64,000 nucleotides of DNA from Raphanus sativus (GCF_000801105.2 NC_079516.1:7254001-7318000), one strand, 5' to 3'. Shown: positions 46,856 through 59,461, counted from the first letter of the stretch. A program made the numbers and translations. The notes: a model not told the origin generated them from the letters alone.

Positions 46856-47632
46856 ATCTGAGATATTTTCAAGTACAATGGTTGCTTGGTCCTTTTCGCC
46901 GACAAGCTTGTGTCCTTTTGATGTTTGGTCGGGTGCGTTTTTCTTTTTGCTTCTTTCTTGAATTTAGATTGGCTACCATTGAAAAATGATAACCATCATC
47001 AGTTTTAGCTATAGTTGCTATTGCAGAAACATATTAAAAATAAATCTGTGCTTTTGGACCTTTTAAATATGTTTTCCATCAAGAGATTCTTATTAGAATT
47101 TAACATTAGTAATTGATTTCTAAGTGACTATTGTTCTCATGTTCCGTTTGCCTAATACTAAGACAGTATGATTGGCTGTCATATGGCAGATGATTGATAT
47201 TCTAAACTGGATTGAAAAAAAACTGAATAAAACCCAAACCGAAATCAAACTGAAATATTCTAAACTGGAATTGAACCAAAACCTTTAAATATCTGAATGC
47301 TTCTTATATTTCTTCTATATCCAAAATAATCAAAACAGGTATTTCTGAAAAAACAACATAAGGATATGTCGCAAAATTCTCTTTTTAACGGTGATTTTCT
47401 TTCAGCCAATCAAAGGAGAGCTAATATCTGGAAGGTTGTTTTCCTTGCCGGCAAAGAGATCAATTCGAATATTTCCCGAGATCTTTTATGGAAATTGTGG
47501 TTATTTACCTAAATCTTCATCAAAACATAGTGTTTTTCTAGAGTTTTTTCAACAGCCGCCTCTTTTTTCATCAAGTTTCTGGTTCATACTTAGTCACGCG
47601 ATCCAGAGGAAAGGGATTTTTTTTTGTTTTTG

Positions 47633-48480
47633 ATGGACGATACTCTGGTAGGAGTGATGCAAGAAATGTCTCTAGAGGAAGATGTGCCAATTCTTTTACC
47701 GGACGATGATGATTTTAGCACTGTGGAGAGAAGTCATCGTAGCTTATTGGGACGTTTGCTTAATCCAAACTGTCAGAACATGGGTTGCATGTTACGCACG
47801 ATGCCGAAGATCTGGAGGATTTACGAAAAGGTCCGTGGGATTGCACTGACTAAGGAGAATTTCCAGTTTATCTTTGAACTGGAAACAGATCTTCAGATGG
47901 TGTTGAAACAGGGCTTTTGGACCTTTGAGGACTGGGAAATGGCGATGAAGAGGTGGATGGAGACTCCACCAAGTAACTACTTGCTGACAGCGGCTGTATG
48001 GATTAGACTTTCCAATATACCAGTCAACTACTTTACCATCAAGACCAGTGATACGGTGGCATGACCAATAGGTTATGTAAAATATATTGAGTGGGATCCA
48101 GAGAAACCACTTTTACATGATTATGTACGAGTCTTGATCATAATTGATCTAAATCTATCGGTAAGAGAGAAGAAATGTCTAACTCTTCCAAAAGGAGGTG
48201 GATCAGCTATGATAGATGTGGAGTATGAACGCATTCAGAAGAAGTGTTTTCGGTTGTCTCATGAGAAACAAGCATGCCCACTGCTCAAAGGCACTATGAA
48301 GGGAAGTGCAAAAGGAGAGATAATCAGAACTTTCCAAATGTTCAGAGGGTGGCCCAAAGGCAACACAACACTTCACTTGCGAATGATATAATGCCATTGT
48401 TTGCCCCATCAGTCCATCCTGGTTTTGAACCACCGGCTCGCCTGATTGAACCATCGGTCCGTTTGCCTATTACTAATTAG
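47633..48480 (+). pseudogene. LINE ORF1 fragment (unit 5)
   Basis: Open to the shared TGA at 48064, then the same one-base loss as unit 4. Upstream, 47443-47506 is a 64-bp segment found only in units 5 and 6. With it the upstream frame runs A-N-I-W-K-V-V-F-L-A-G-K-E-I and beyond before stopping. Confidence 0.82.
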
Positions 48481-48878
48481 TGATCTGGCAACAACCAGCG
48501 AATTGAAACATGAGTATTAAACTCTTCGACATATTCCCAATTAATAGCATGTCTCACATTATGAATGCCAAGAACAAAAGATGTATCTCGTTGGCCTCTT
48601 GGATTACTAGTGTTAAATCGCAAGAATACGTGGAATTAATCGGTTGACTTCGATCGCCGAATTCCCACGGTTATTAAAAAAAAACTTTATTTCATGTACA
48701 CGTAGTTCAATACAAAACCGCCGGTGCTGAATTGAATGCGGGGACTGACTTGTGACCTATCTACAACATACCTATTCGTTTCTATTTTGCAATCCCAATC
48801 TTAACCACAGCGAAAACGTCAATAATTCATTTATTCCCAGCACCAAGTATTGTCAACGGACTCAACGTAACTAGAAGG

Positions 48879-50587
48879 AAAAATGATTGATGACTACACG
48901 AAGTACGAAGTATTGGTTATTATATGGCTAACCATGCAAACTAAAGTAATATATACCTAACTATACGAAGTATATATTATGCATGACAACATTCCTCAAC
49001 TTAATGATGTTATGTAGTTAACATCACGAGTTTAATTTCATTCACCCAAAAATTGGTGTAGATATTAGCGATCATGTAAATATTTTATTTCATCAATTAA
49101 AATATGATTGATTTGACCGTAATTTAATTAAATTATATTTTAACCCGTATTTTAAAACCGGAAGAATACTTTTAACAAAATCTAATTTACAAAATCAATA
49201 TTTTTAACATTTTTAATAAGTAGTGTTTTAATATTTGTATTTTAGTTTATTTGAAAACTATATAATTATATTATTTTTATTTATATTAAATATGAAATTT
49301 ATATAAGATATTATTTAATCTTGTTTATGAAAATATAGATTAATTCATTAACTTTATTATCAAACGAATTACAAAATTTTATTCAAATTTAATAGCAAAA
49401 CAGATTAAAANNNNNNNNNNNNNNNNNNNNNNNNNNNNNNNNNNNNNNNNNNNNNNNNNNNNNNNNNNNNNNNNNNNNNNNNNNNNNNNNNNNNNNNNNN
49501 NNNNNNNNNNACATCACTAAGTTGAGAAATGTTATCATTTATAAAATAAACTTCGCGTAATTAAAGTATTACATTAGTATAGTTTGCATGGTGACGTATG
49601 TGATGGTTAATATTTGATATAGTTAACAATCATTTTACTTGCCTACAATTATTTGCGACTCGAAAACATGCATATAAAACGATTAATAAGCAGTGGATGC
49701 GTCTTGTAGGCGAAGCTATCCAAACCAGCAAGTCGCATCGGCAAAAATCTAATCTCCCCCCCCCTCGCGTGCGGAAGAATACTTTTAACAAAATCTAATT
49801 TACAAAATCAATATTTTAACATTTTTAATACGTAGTGTTTTAACATTTGTATTTTAGTTTATTTGAAAACTATATAATTATATTATTTTATTTATATTAA
49901 ATATGGAAGTTATATAAGATATTATTTAATTTTGTTTATGAAAATATAGATTAATTCATTAATTTAATTAATTTTATATTAAAACTAAAATATTAGAGTC
50001 AATAAACTAAATTGACATCAAACAATTTTTATAATAAAAATTATCAAAAGAATTAGATAAACTTTATTAACAAACGAATTACCGAAATTTTATTCAAATT
50101 TAATAGCAAAACAGATTAAAATAAAAGAAATTTAAATAATATATTATATAAACTTTGGAAACTTTCATATTTAGTATTAGTAAAACAATATAATTATATA
50201 GTTTTCAAATACACTAAAATAAATAGGTTAATACACTACTTATCCAAATTTTATAAAATATACTGATTTAGTAAATTATATTTTGTTAAAAATATTTTTA
50301 CGCTTTTAAAACGTAGATCAAAATCTAATTTCAGTGAAATTTCAGTGAAATTACTATTAGGTACGTTACATTTTAGTTGATAAACAGAAGATTTTAAAAG
50401 GTCTTTAACATCCACATCATTTTCTGGATGAATGAAATCAAATTCGTGATGTTAACTACATAACATCACTAAGTTGAAGAATGTTATCATTTATAAAATA
50501 AACTTCGTGTAATTAAGTATACATTAGTATAGTTTGCATGGTGACGTATGTGATGGTTAATATTTGATGTAGTTAACAATCATTTTT
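48879..50587. mobile_element. Foldback element spanning the second N gap (unit 5/6)
   Basis: Left arm and start of a core, gap at 49411-49510, then the end of a core, a 9-C join (49756-49764) and another core to the right arm. True copy number is hidden by the gap. Confidence 0.7.
49411..49510. other. Assembly gap, exactly 100 N
   Basis: Placeholder gap inside a foldback core. Sequence after it (from ACATCACTAAGTTGAGAAAT) matches 42130 onward, and that match continues for about 7.2 kb. Confidence 0.98.
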
Positions 50588-50699
50588 ACTTGCCTACAAT
50601 TATTTGCGACCCGAAAACATGCATATAAACGATTAATATGCAGTGGATGCGTCTTGTAGGCGAAGCTTATCCAAACCAGCAAGTAGCATCGGCAAATTC

Positions 50700-51226
50700 T
50701 AATCGTAGTCTCAGTTATCTGCATGGGAACCCTCTCCCCCCTCCCCCCCCCCCCCCCACATTCTGTCCATGGGTGGGTGTGTTTTTTTTTTCTAACCACT
50801 GCTATAGCTAGTGTTTTGAAACCATTTAACTATGTTTCGGTAAACAAACCCACATGTTAAAAAACTATTAGTTTTCAGTTCGGAAAGTAAGTATTTCCAA
50901 AGATTATTTTATTAGCAAAATTAGTATATTTTAGCATGTGGGAAATATAAAAAAAATATTTTCCAATAATGAAAATGAAGAGAATATCAATATTATCTTA
51001 TATTAATACCGTGAAATAGATATTTGTGTTGACTACTTTATTAATGTAGAATTTTCATGATTAATGAAGATTACACGAACACACCATTATCCCTGTGTCG
51101 AGTCCAAAATTTCTAATCATATACTCACAAAATCGAATTGTTATTTGAATAACTCGTGTGGAAAATAGACATCTACTGAAAGAGCCTTGTATTGTCCTTT
51201 TTCTTATTTATCATTAGTATTATTTT
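50700..51226 (+). repeat. Copy of the LRR-gene upstream region (unit 6 entry)
   Basis: As 43320-43858 with several one-base indels. It ends at TATTATTTT before GGGAAAAACCCATG (51227). Confidence 0.7.
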
Positions 51227-51499
51227 GGGAAAAACCCATGAAAACCTTCAAAGTGACAAGTACTTCTATTTTAAACCTCCAAAGACTATGCTTCCACAAT
51301 AAACCTTGAAACCAATAACTTGTTAACAAAAACTGTAAAAGTGGTCTATGTGTTTTTGTTTATATTAAGATGGACAGAAATATAAACTCCGTTAAAGTCG
51401 TAGTAACTGCGTCTCTTTTGATTAAACATGTGCCTTATTGCAATTAATTATATTTTTAATAGAATCATCGCATATTCTGAAATAAAATAACTAAAAATC

Positions 51500-52130
51500 T
51501 TAGAAAACGACGACGAATAAAGATGGCTTCTCTAAAAATCCTAGTCTTTGCCAAATCCTTGAGATCAAAATTAAGCCACAACACCATGATGATCCATTAA
51601 CGCGATCTGTAAACAATTCTAAAACAGGAAACACCAATTGCAATCAAACCAAATTTCCAGAGAAAGCACAAAGACAAGAAGACAGATGATTAATAACCTG
51701 GCCATCAGAAAGAAAGATTCAAACTTTGCTCGGTCTTGTGTCGGACCAGTGGAGTTTCTGAGAAGGAAGGGATCATGTGGAACGAACCCGATAGAGAAAA
51801 TCGAGAGCCAGAGCTCCAGAGAACACCAAGCTGAGAGATTCTGACCGGAAACAAGGAACTCCAAACCCAGATTTCGACAGGAAACGAGAACTCCAGATTC
51901 GTCGAGAGAGAGAAGAACACGCCTCGAGAGAAAGAGAGAAGCCGAGAGAAAGGAGAGGAGATCGAAGGATTGGAGAGAGAGGAGAGGAGGAAGAAGACCG
52001 TTCGTCTTCACGTCATGACACGTGTGCTCCAAGGACGGGAAAAGAAAAGTTCTTATTTAGTTAACGTCCCTCTTTTATTTCTCTAATTTTGATTTAATTT
52101 TAAGCACATTAATGTTAAGATACGTGCTTA
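51500..52130 (-). promoter_or_regulatory. Purine-rich 5'-UTR-like segment with G-box (unit 6)
   Basis: G-box double site at 52009-52024, here followed by an extra TG (CACGTGTGCTCC). Confidence 0.45.
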
Positions 52131-52169
52131 TAGCCACCGATAAAGATGGTCTTAGATCCATCTCTGAGA

Positions 52170-52295
52170 ATGGGCGGTGGATTTACCATCAACATAAACA
52201 TTCCGGCTGATGAAGGATTTACCATTAGCATTAATCCAAACTCTGCTCCAGGGGGATCCAAGGTAGGGACAGCCTTTGGTCGAAAACCAACATGA
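52170..52295 (+). pseudogene. tCYP fragment, open 41 codons (unit 6)
   Basis: Open copy of the truncated cyclophilin 5' end. Confidence 0.75.
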
Positions 52296-52300
52296 AGTTG

Positions 52301-53207
52301 ATATATTATTTCTCATAATCCCAAAACTAACTCTATAATAAATCTAATTAAACACAATTAAAGATTAATTTGAATTTAAAAAAAAATCTAATGGAAAAAA
52401 GGAAAAAAAAAACATTTGAAAGGCAAAAAAAAACAAAAAAGGGATAAAACAAAAAAAACAAGATTTTGTGAAAAAAAAATCAAAATAAAAACTATGGAGA
52501 AACCATAGATTGATAAAGAAGACAAGGGAGAATTGGTTTTTAAAAATCTTTTCATATGAATAATAACACGTTTTAGGAAGTTATAATATTTTAAGAGATT
52601 TTTAGAATATTTCTTTAACTGAAATTTTATTAATTTTCACAAAAAAATCATGTATTATTATCTATAGAAGGCGTTTTCTAAAAGTTTAAAAGAATGATAA
52701 AAATCAAGAAATATTTTCTACTTTGAGTAGACTAAGAGTACATTATAGAAAACACATTCCCCAACATTTAGAATACTTTATAAAAGTAGAAGATTCATTC
52801 GGAATGAAAAATGGATACCTTTACGATTAGTAGAATACGCATTCTTCTTATTTTAAAATTTAGTAAATAATTAAATGTACGTTCTAAAAGAAGTAGATGA
52901 ACATGTTTATTTAGAAATCGTTTTTTACTATATCATTTTTCGTAGAAAGACGCATTCTACTTTTAGTAGAATGTATTTTAAAATTTTTATTTTTGATCAA
53001 AAGAAAAAATAACCAAGTTTTTGAACAAAAAAAGTTACCAGCTTGTGTATATGGTGTTTGTTATATTTTTAATAACTTTTGATTCATAAAGTATTTATTT
53101 CATTAGTTTTCAGAAATACAAAGAGTAAAAAATAAAAAAAAATGGAGAAAATTGTTTTATACTAAAGGAACGTTAACCTAGTTTTTTGTTTTTTTGTCAA
53201 TTTTCCC
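52301..53207. mobile_element. Older MULE remnant with altered empty site (unit 6)
   Basis: The target reads ATTTTAAAATTTAG (about 52850-52864) and not TTTAAAAAT; otherwise it matches the other units. Right terminus ends at 53207. Confidence 0.6.
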
Positions 53208-53491
53208 ATAATTAAAAGGTGAAAGTTCTAAATAAGGCAGTGATATGGTTCTGTAAATATTTTGAAAATAAAATGGTGTCTCAAAAGTTATTAATGGGTA
53301 TAGATATTTATTATCAGGTTGACAAAAAAAAAAGAGTCAGATTTGATTTAACCACAGTTAACCTAAAATGCAGTTTAAAAATCTCTACAGCCGACGATCT
53401 TCCTTCATTTTATTTTCATTGGAACTATATGTTCTCTCTCTCTCGATAGCTCCTCCAGGAAACCTATAATTTCTTAGATCCATCTCAGAGA

Positions 53492-54207
53492 ATGGCTGGT
53501 GGATTTACCATCAACATAAACATTCCGGCGGGTGAAGGATTTACCATTAACATTAACCCAAACTCTGCTCCAGGGGGAGCCGAGGTAGGGGCTGCCTTTG
53601 GCCGAATTCAACCTCCAGCTGGTAAACTAGATCCTCTCTCTATATGTACGAATCCCTCCTCTCAAAAGCCCCGAGAATGCTCTGATCCATCTAACCCTAA
53701 GGTTTTCTTTGATATGACGGCTTGCGGTAAACCTATTGGTCGGATCGTGATGGAGCTCTTTGCCGACACGACCCCACGGACGGCAGAGAATTTCCGCGCC
53801 CTCTGTACAGGCGAGAAAGGCATGGGGAAGAAGGGTAAGCCCCTCCATTACAAAGGATCAGTCATCTACCATAGGTGCGCCGATTATATGATTGAAGGAG
53901 GAGATTTCACTAACGAAGGGAAAGGATGCGGAGGCGAATCAATCTACGACAGTGGTTTTTCGAGGATGAGAACTTCATCAAAAAGCACACATGTCCGGGT
54001 ATGATCTCCATGAACAACCGTGGTCCTGACACCAACGAATCTAACTTTATGATCTGCTTGACGGAGTGCCCGGAACTCGACGATGAACACGTCGTGTTCG
54101 GCCAAGTTGTTGAAGGATTGGATGTGGTCAGGACCATTTCAAAGATATCTGTTAGGGACAAGCTTTCCTGGCCCGTGGTGATCGCCGACTGCGGTCAGAT
54201 TTCATAG
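53492..54207 (+). pseudogene. CYP6: cyclophilin-like gene with one frameshift
   Basis: Identical to CYP5 except for one G lost in CAGTGGTTTTTCG (about 53954), which shifts the frame at Gly155 and ends the protein at 170 aa. The rest of the domain stays readable in the next frame to TAG at 54207. A single homopolymer-adjacent loss could be a sequencing error. Confidence 0.8.
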
Positions 54208-54984
54208 ATCTGAGATATTTTCAAGTACAATGGTTGCTTGGTCCTTTTCGCCGACAAGCTTGTGTCCTTTTGATGTTTGGTCGGGTGCGTTTTTCTTTTT
54301 GCTTCTTTCTTGAATTTAGATTGGCTACCATTGAAAAATGATAACCATCATCAGTTTTAGCTATAGTTGCTATTGCAGAAACATATTAAAAATAAATCTG
54401 TGCTTTTGGACCTTTTAAATATGTTTTCCATCAAGAGATTCTTATTAGAATTTAACATTAGTAATTGATTTCTAAGTGACTATTGTTCTCATGTTCCGTT
54501 TGCCTAATACTAAGACAGTATGATTGGCTGTCATATGGCAGATGATTGATATTCTAAACTGGATTGAAAAAAAACTGAATAAAACCCAAACCGAAATCAA
54601 ACTGAAATATTCTAAACTGGAATTGAACCAAAACCTTTAAATATCTGAATGCTTCTTATATTTCTTCTATATCCAAAATAATCAAAACAGGTATTTCTGA
54701 AAAAACAACATAAGGATATGTCGCAAAATTCTCTTTTTAACGGTGATTTTCTTTCAGCCAATCAAAGGAGAGCTAATATCTGGAAGGTTGTTTTCCTTGC
54801 CGGCAAAGAGATCAATTCGAATATTTCCCGAGATCTTTTATGGAAATTGTGGTTATTTACCTAAATCTTCATCAAAACATAGTGTTTTTCTAGAGTTTTT
54901 TCAACAGCCGCCTCTTTTTTCATCAAGTTTCTGGTTCATACTTAGTCACGCGATCCAGAGGAAAGGGATTTTTTTTTGTTTTTG

Positions 54985-55830
54985 ATGGACGATACTCTGG
55001 TAGGAGTGATGCAAGAAATGTCTCTAGGAAGATGTGCCAATTCTTTTACGGGACGATGATGATTTTAGCACTGTGGAGAGAAGTCATCGTAGCTTATTGG
55101 GACGTTTGCTTAATCCAAACTGTCAGAACATGGGTTGCATGTTACGCACGATGCCGAAGATCTGGAGGATTTACGAAAAGGTCCGTGGGATTGCACTGAC
55201 TAAGGAGAATTTCCAGTTTATCTTTGAACTGGAAACAGATCTTCAGATGGTGTTGAAACAGGGCTTTTGGACCTTTGAGGACTGGGAAATGGCGATGAAG
55301 AGGTGGATGGAGACTCCACCAAGTAACTACTTGCTGACAGCGGCTGTATGGATTAGACTTTCCAATATACCAGTCAACTACTTTACCATCAAGACCAGTG
55401 ATACGGTGGCATGACCAATAGGTTATGTAAAATATATTGAGTGGGATCCAGAGAAACCACTTTTACATGATTATGTACGAGTCTTGATCATAATTGATCT
55501 AAATCTATCGGTAAGAGAGAAGAAATGTCTAACTCTTCCAAAAGGAGGTGGATCAGCTATGATAGATGTGGAGTATGAACGCATTCAGAAGAAGTGTTTT
55601 CGGTTGTCTCATGAGAAACAAGCATGCCCACTGCTCAAAGGCACTATGAAGGGAAGTGCAAAAGGAGAGATAATCAGAACTTTCCAAATGTTCAGAGGGT
55701 GGCCCAAAGGCAACACAACACTTCACTTGCGAATGATATAATGCCATTGTTTGCCCCATCAGTCCATCCTGGTTTTGAACCACCGGCTCGCCTGATTGAA
55801 CCATCGGTCCGTTTGCCTATTACTAATTAG
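54985..55830 (+). pseudogene. LINE ORF1 fragment (unit 6)
   Basis: Start region damaged: three bases lost in CTCTAGGAAGATG (about 55025) and ACGGGACGATG near 55048. It is then open to the shared TGA at 55414. The 64-bp upstream insert is at 54795-54858. Confidence 0.8.
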
Positions 55831-56228
55831 TGATCTGGCAACAACCAGCGAATTGAAACATGAGTATTAAACTCTTCGACATATTCCCAATTAATAGCAT
55901 GTCTCACATTATGAATGCCAAGAACAAAAGATGTATCTCGTTGGCCTCTTGGATTACTAGTGTTAAATCGCAAGAATACGTGGAATTAATCGGTTGACTT
56001 CGATCGCCGAATTCCCACGGTTATTAAAAAAAAACTTTATTTCATGTACACGTAGTTCAATACAAAACCGCCGGTGCTGAATTGAATGCGGGGACTGACT
56101 TGTGACCTATCTACAACATACCTATTCGTTTCTATTTTGCAATCCCAATCTTAACCACAGCGAAAACGTCAATAATTCATTTATTCCCAGCACCAAGTAT
56201 TGTCAACGGACTCAACGTAACTAGAAGG

Positions 56229-57315
56229 AAAAATGATTGATGACTACACGAAGTACGAAGTATTGGTTATTATATGGCTAACCATGCAAACTAAAGTAAT
56301 ATATACCTAACTATACGAAGTATATATTATGCATGACAACATTCCTCAACTTAATGATGTTATGTAGTTAACATCACGAGTTTAATTTCATTCACCCAAA
56401 AATTGGTGTAGATATTAGCGATCATGTAAATATTTTATTTCATCAATTAAAATATGATTGATTTGACCGTAATTTAATTAAATTATATTTTAACCCGTAT
56501 TTTAAAACCGGAAGAATACTTTTAACAAAATCTAATTTACAAAATCAATATTTTTAACATTTTTAATAAGTAGTGTTTTAATATTTGTATTTTAGTTTAT
56601 TTGAAAACTATATAATTATATTATTTTTATTTATATTAAATATGAAATTTATATAAGATATTATTTAATCTTGTTTATGAAAATATAGATTAATTCATTA
56701 ATTTATTTAATTTTATATTAAAAATAAAATATTAGAGTCAATAAACTAAATTGACATCAAACAAGTTTTATAATAAAATTTATCAAAAGAATTAGATAAA
56801 CTTTATTAATCAAACGAATTACAGAAATTTTATTCAAATTTAATAGCAAAACAGATTAAAATAAAATACATTTAAATAATATATTATATAACTTTGGAAA
56901 CTTTCATATTTAATATTAGTAAAACAATATAATTATATAGTTTTCAAATACACTAAAATAAATAGGTTAATACACTACTTATCCAAATTTTATAAAATAT
57001 ACTGATTTAGTAAATTAGTTTTTTCTAAAAATATTTTTACGCTTTTAAAACGTGGATCAAAATCTAATTTTTGTTAAATTACTGTTAGGTACGTCATATT
57101 TTAATTGATAAAATAGAAGATTTAAAAGGTCTTTAACATCCATATCATTTTTTGGATGAATGAAATCAAACTCGTGATGTTAACTAAATAACATCATTAA
57201 ATTGAGGAATGCTATCATGCATAACATAAACTTCGTGTAGTTAAGTATACATTAGTATAATTTGCATGATTACGTATGTGATGGTTAATATTTCATGGAG
57301 TCAACAATCATTTTT
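56229..57315. mobile_element. Foldback element with single core (rightmost, simplest form)
   Basis: Only one core, no poly-C join, about 1,087 bp from AAAAATGATTGATGACTACA to GTCAACAATCATTTTT. More diverged from the other copies on its right half. This shows the basic element: two long inverted arms around an AT-rich centre near 56770. Confidence 0.8.
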
Positions 57316-57442
57316 CTTAACTACAATTATTTGCGACTCGAAAACATGCATATAAAACGATTAATATGCAATGGACGTCACTACGTGGCGTCTTGTAGAC
57401 GAAGGTTATCCAAACCAGCAAGTCGCATCGGCAAAAATCTGG

Positions 57443-58655
57443 AAAAACGGCCGATTAGTACTTGAACTAGGTTTATATTGCCTAATCAATACCCAGACTT
57501 TTTGACTGTGCGTATTTGTACCTGAATTAACAAATATTTGAAATTGATACCTCAACTTATAAAAAACGTCTTTAACGTACATACGACCGACACTGTGTCA
57601 GGTAATCGGTAAACTAATCGGTCGTTATGCTGATGTGGAATTATTTTTGGAATAATCAAGTTAGTTTAAGAAAACGACGTCGTTTAAAAATGAAAAAAAT
57701 AATAAAACAGAATCTAGTATCGAACCCGGGTTGGATACAAATATAGTGTCTTTACTAACCACTTGTGCCGCGGAAGATATATTGTTATCTTCTATAACCA
57801 TAACTATATAATGTTTGGTAAACACTTAATTAGATAAAATATTTTATTATATTATGTGTTTCTGAATTTAGTTTTAAAGACATGTTCAACTATGATTTTA
57901 GAAATTTAAACATAAGAAATCTTAACAATATTTTAATTAGCAATAAGCATCATTACATTCATTCTAGTCAAAAGTATTATCAAAGTACCATAGACGTCAT
58001 TACATAGCAGTAATAGAGCCAAAAACCTACACAATCCGATAGCAATAACACTCCAAACCTTGCTAAAACATCCTAGCGACATTTTAAAGCAACCTGGAAA
58101 TAAGGAACTAAAAACAGAAGTTTAACTTGGTTGGCTTTGTTGGCTTGGTCCTTCTTCACTGTCCATGCCACTTATGGTTTTAGTCCTAGTCTTCTTTGGC
58201 TTCCTAGGCTTGTATGGAACACCTCTTTAATGCATTTCAGTGAGTTATGTCCCATCCAACCACATCTGTAGCACTGCATTTTTCGTCCATGGTTGGTGAC
58301 CTTCTCCCCTTTTTTTGGTTTTTCATTTATCAAATATTATATAGTCATGGTTATAGAAGATAACAATATATCTTCCGCGGCATAAGTGGTTGTTTTATTT
58401 TTTTTTCATTTTTTAAACAACGTCGTTTTCTTAAACTAACTTGATTATTCTAAAAATAATTCCACATAAGCATAATGACCGATTAGTTTACCGATTACCT
58501 GACATAGTATCGGTCGTAGGTACGTAAAAGACGTTTTTATAAGTTGAGGTATCAATTTCAAATATTTGTTAGTTCAGGTACAAATGCGCACAATCAAAAG
58601 TCTGGATATTGATTAGGCAATATAGACCTAGTTCAGGTACTAATCGGCCGTTTTT
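57443..58655. mobile_element. MULE with ~330-380 bp TIRs and a transposase zinc-knuckle relic
   Basis: Left end AAAAACGGCCGATTAGTAC and right end GTACTAATCGGCCGTTTTT are perfect inverses, and the arms continue inward to about 57825 and 58330 (TTGCCTAATC / GATTAGGCAA; CCGATTACCTGACA; CCGCGGAAGATATATTGTT). AATCT occurs at 57436-57440 and 58656-58660, a possible short TSD with two unpaired Gs. It is inserted in the spacer right of the last foldback. It has no intact transposase, so it is not autonomous. Confidence 0.85.
58122..58315 (-). pseudogene. MULE transposase C-terminal relic (CCHC zinc knuckle)
   Basis: On the minus strand the frame reads K-G-E-K-V-T-N-H-G-R-K-M-Q-C-Y-R-C-G-W-M-G-H-N, then S-L-K-C-I-K. 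This is a perfect Cys-x2-Cys-x4-His-x4-Cys knuckle in the setting typical of MuDR-type transposase C-termini. After one frameshift (about 58228) the basic tail V-P-Y-K-P-R-K-P-K-K-T-R-T-K-T continues to a TAA at 58122. The DDE catalytic part is absent. The relic gives the element's family independently of its ends. Confidence 0.75.
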
Positions 58656-59354
58656 AATCTAATGGTAGTTTCAATTATTTGCATGGGAACTCTCTCTCCT
58701 CCCCCCCCCCACTATCAGAGTTTTATACATATATATAATTATATTGATCGACAGTTCGATACACCCACTATCAGAGTTTTATACATATATGCCCATATAA
58801 TATATTTTATCATTTTTATGCACCCATCAAAATTTTATCCTGGATTCGCCCTTGCACATAGTTGCTATAACTAGTGTTTTTTTTTAACTACGGCTATAAC
58901 TATTGTTTTAAACCATTTAACCTATGTTTCGATAAACAAACCCACATGTTAAAAACTATTAAAAAAAATTAGTTTTTCAGTTCGGAAAGTAAGTATTACC
59001 AAAGATTATTTTATTAATAAAATTCAGTATATTTTAGCATGAGGGAAAATATAAAAAAAAAAATTCCAATAATGAAAATGAAGAGAATATCAATATTATT
59101 TTATATTAATACCGTGAAATAGATATTTGTTGTTGACTACTTTATTAATGTAGAATTTTCATGATTAATGAAGATTAGACGAAAAAAAAAAAGAAGATTA
59201 CACGAACACACCATTATCCCTGTATCGAGTCCAAAATTTCTAATCATATACTCACAAAATCGAATTGTTATTTGAATAACTCGTGTGGAAAATAGCATCT
59301 ACTGAAAGAGCCTTGTATTGTCCTTTTTCTTAGTTTATCATTAGTATTATTTTA
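58656..59354 (+). promoter_or_regulatory. LRR-gene distal upstream region (source of the array copies)
   Basis: Matches the tail of every array unit but continues past GTATTATTTT (59354) into the LRR promoter. It contains an extra stretch at 58710-58876 with ACTATCAGAGTTTTATACAT repeated 55 bp apart (about 58711 and 58766), absent from the array copies. Confidence 0.65.
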
Positions 59355-59377
59355 AATCGATTTTAATTATTATTCGC

Positions 59378-59386
59378 TATTTAAAT
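59378..59386 (+). promoter_or_regulatory. Putative TATA box of the LRR gene
   Basis: TATTTAAAT lies 76 bases before the ATG, followed by an A/C-rich leader (ACACACCATCATCATC). Position and composition fit a plant core promoter. Confidence 0.5.
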
Positions 59387-59461
59387 GCCATAAACGTTTA
59401 TCTTCTACACACCATCATCATCAAGTCCCAACTCCCAAGAGGCCAAGACAGTCGCAAAACG

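Larger units (their letters stand above)
49511..56690. repeat. 7.2-kb segment near-identical to 42130-49370
   Basis: Order and variants agree with unit 5 throughout: the 64-bp LINE insert, TGCAG promoter variant, ACTATACGAAG and TATTGGTTAT. Differences are scattered one-base indels, dense in the first 3 kb (for example AATTAAAGTATTACATT against AATTAAGTATACATT). Confidence 0.85.
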
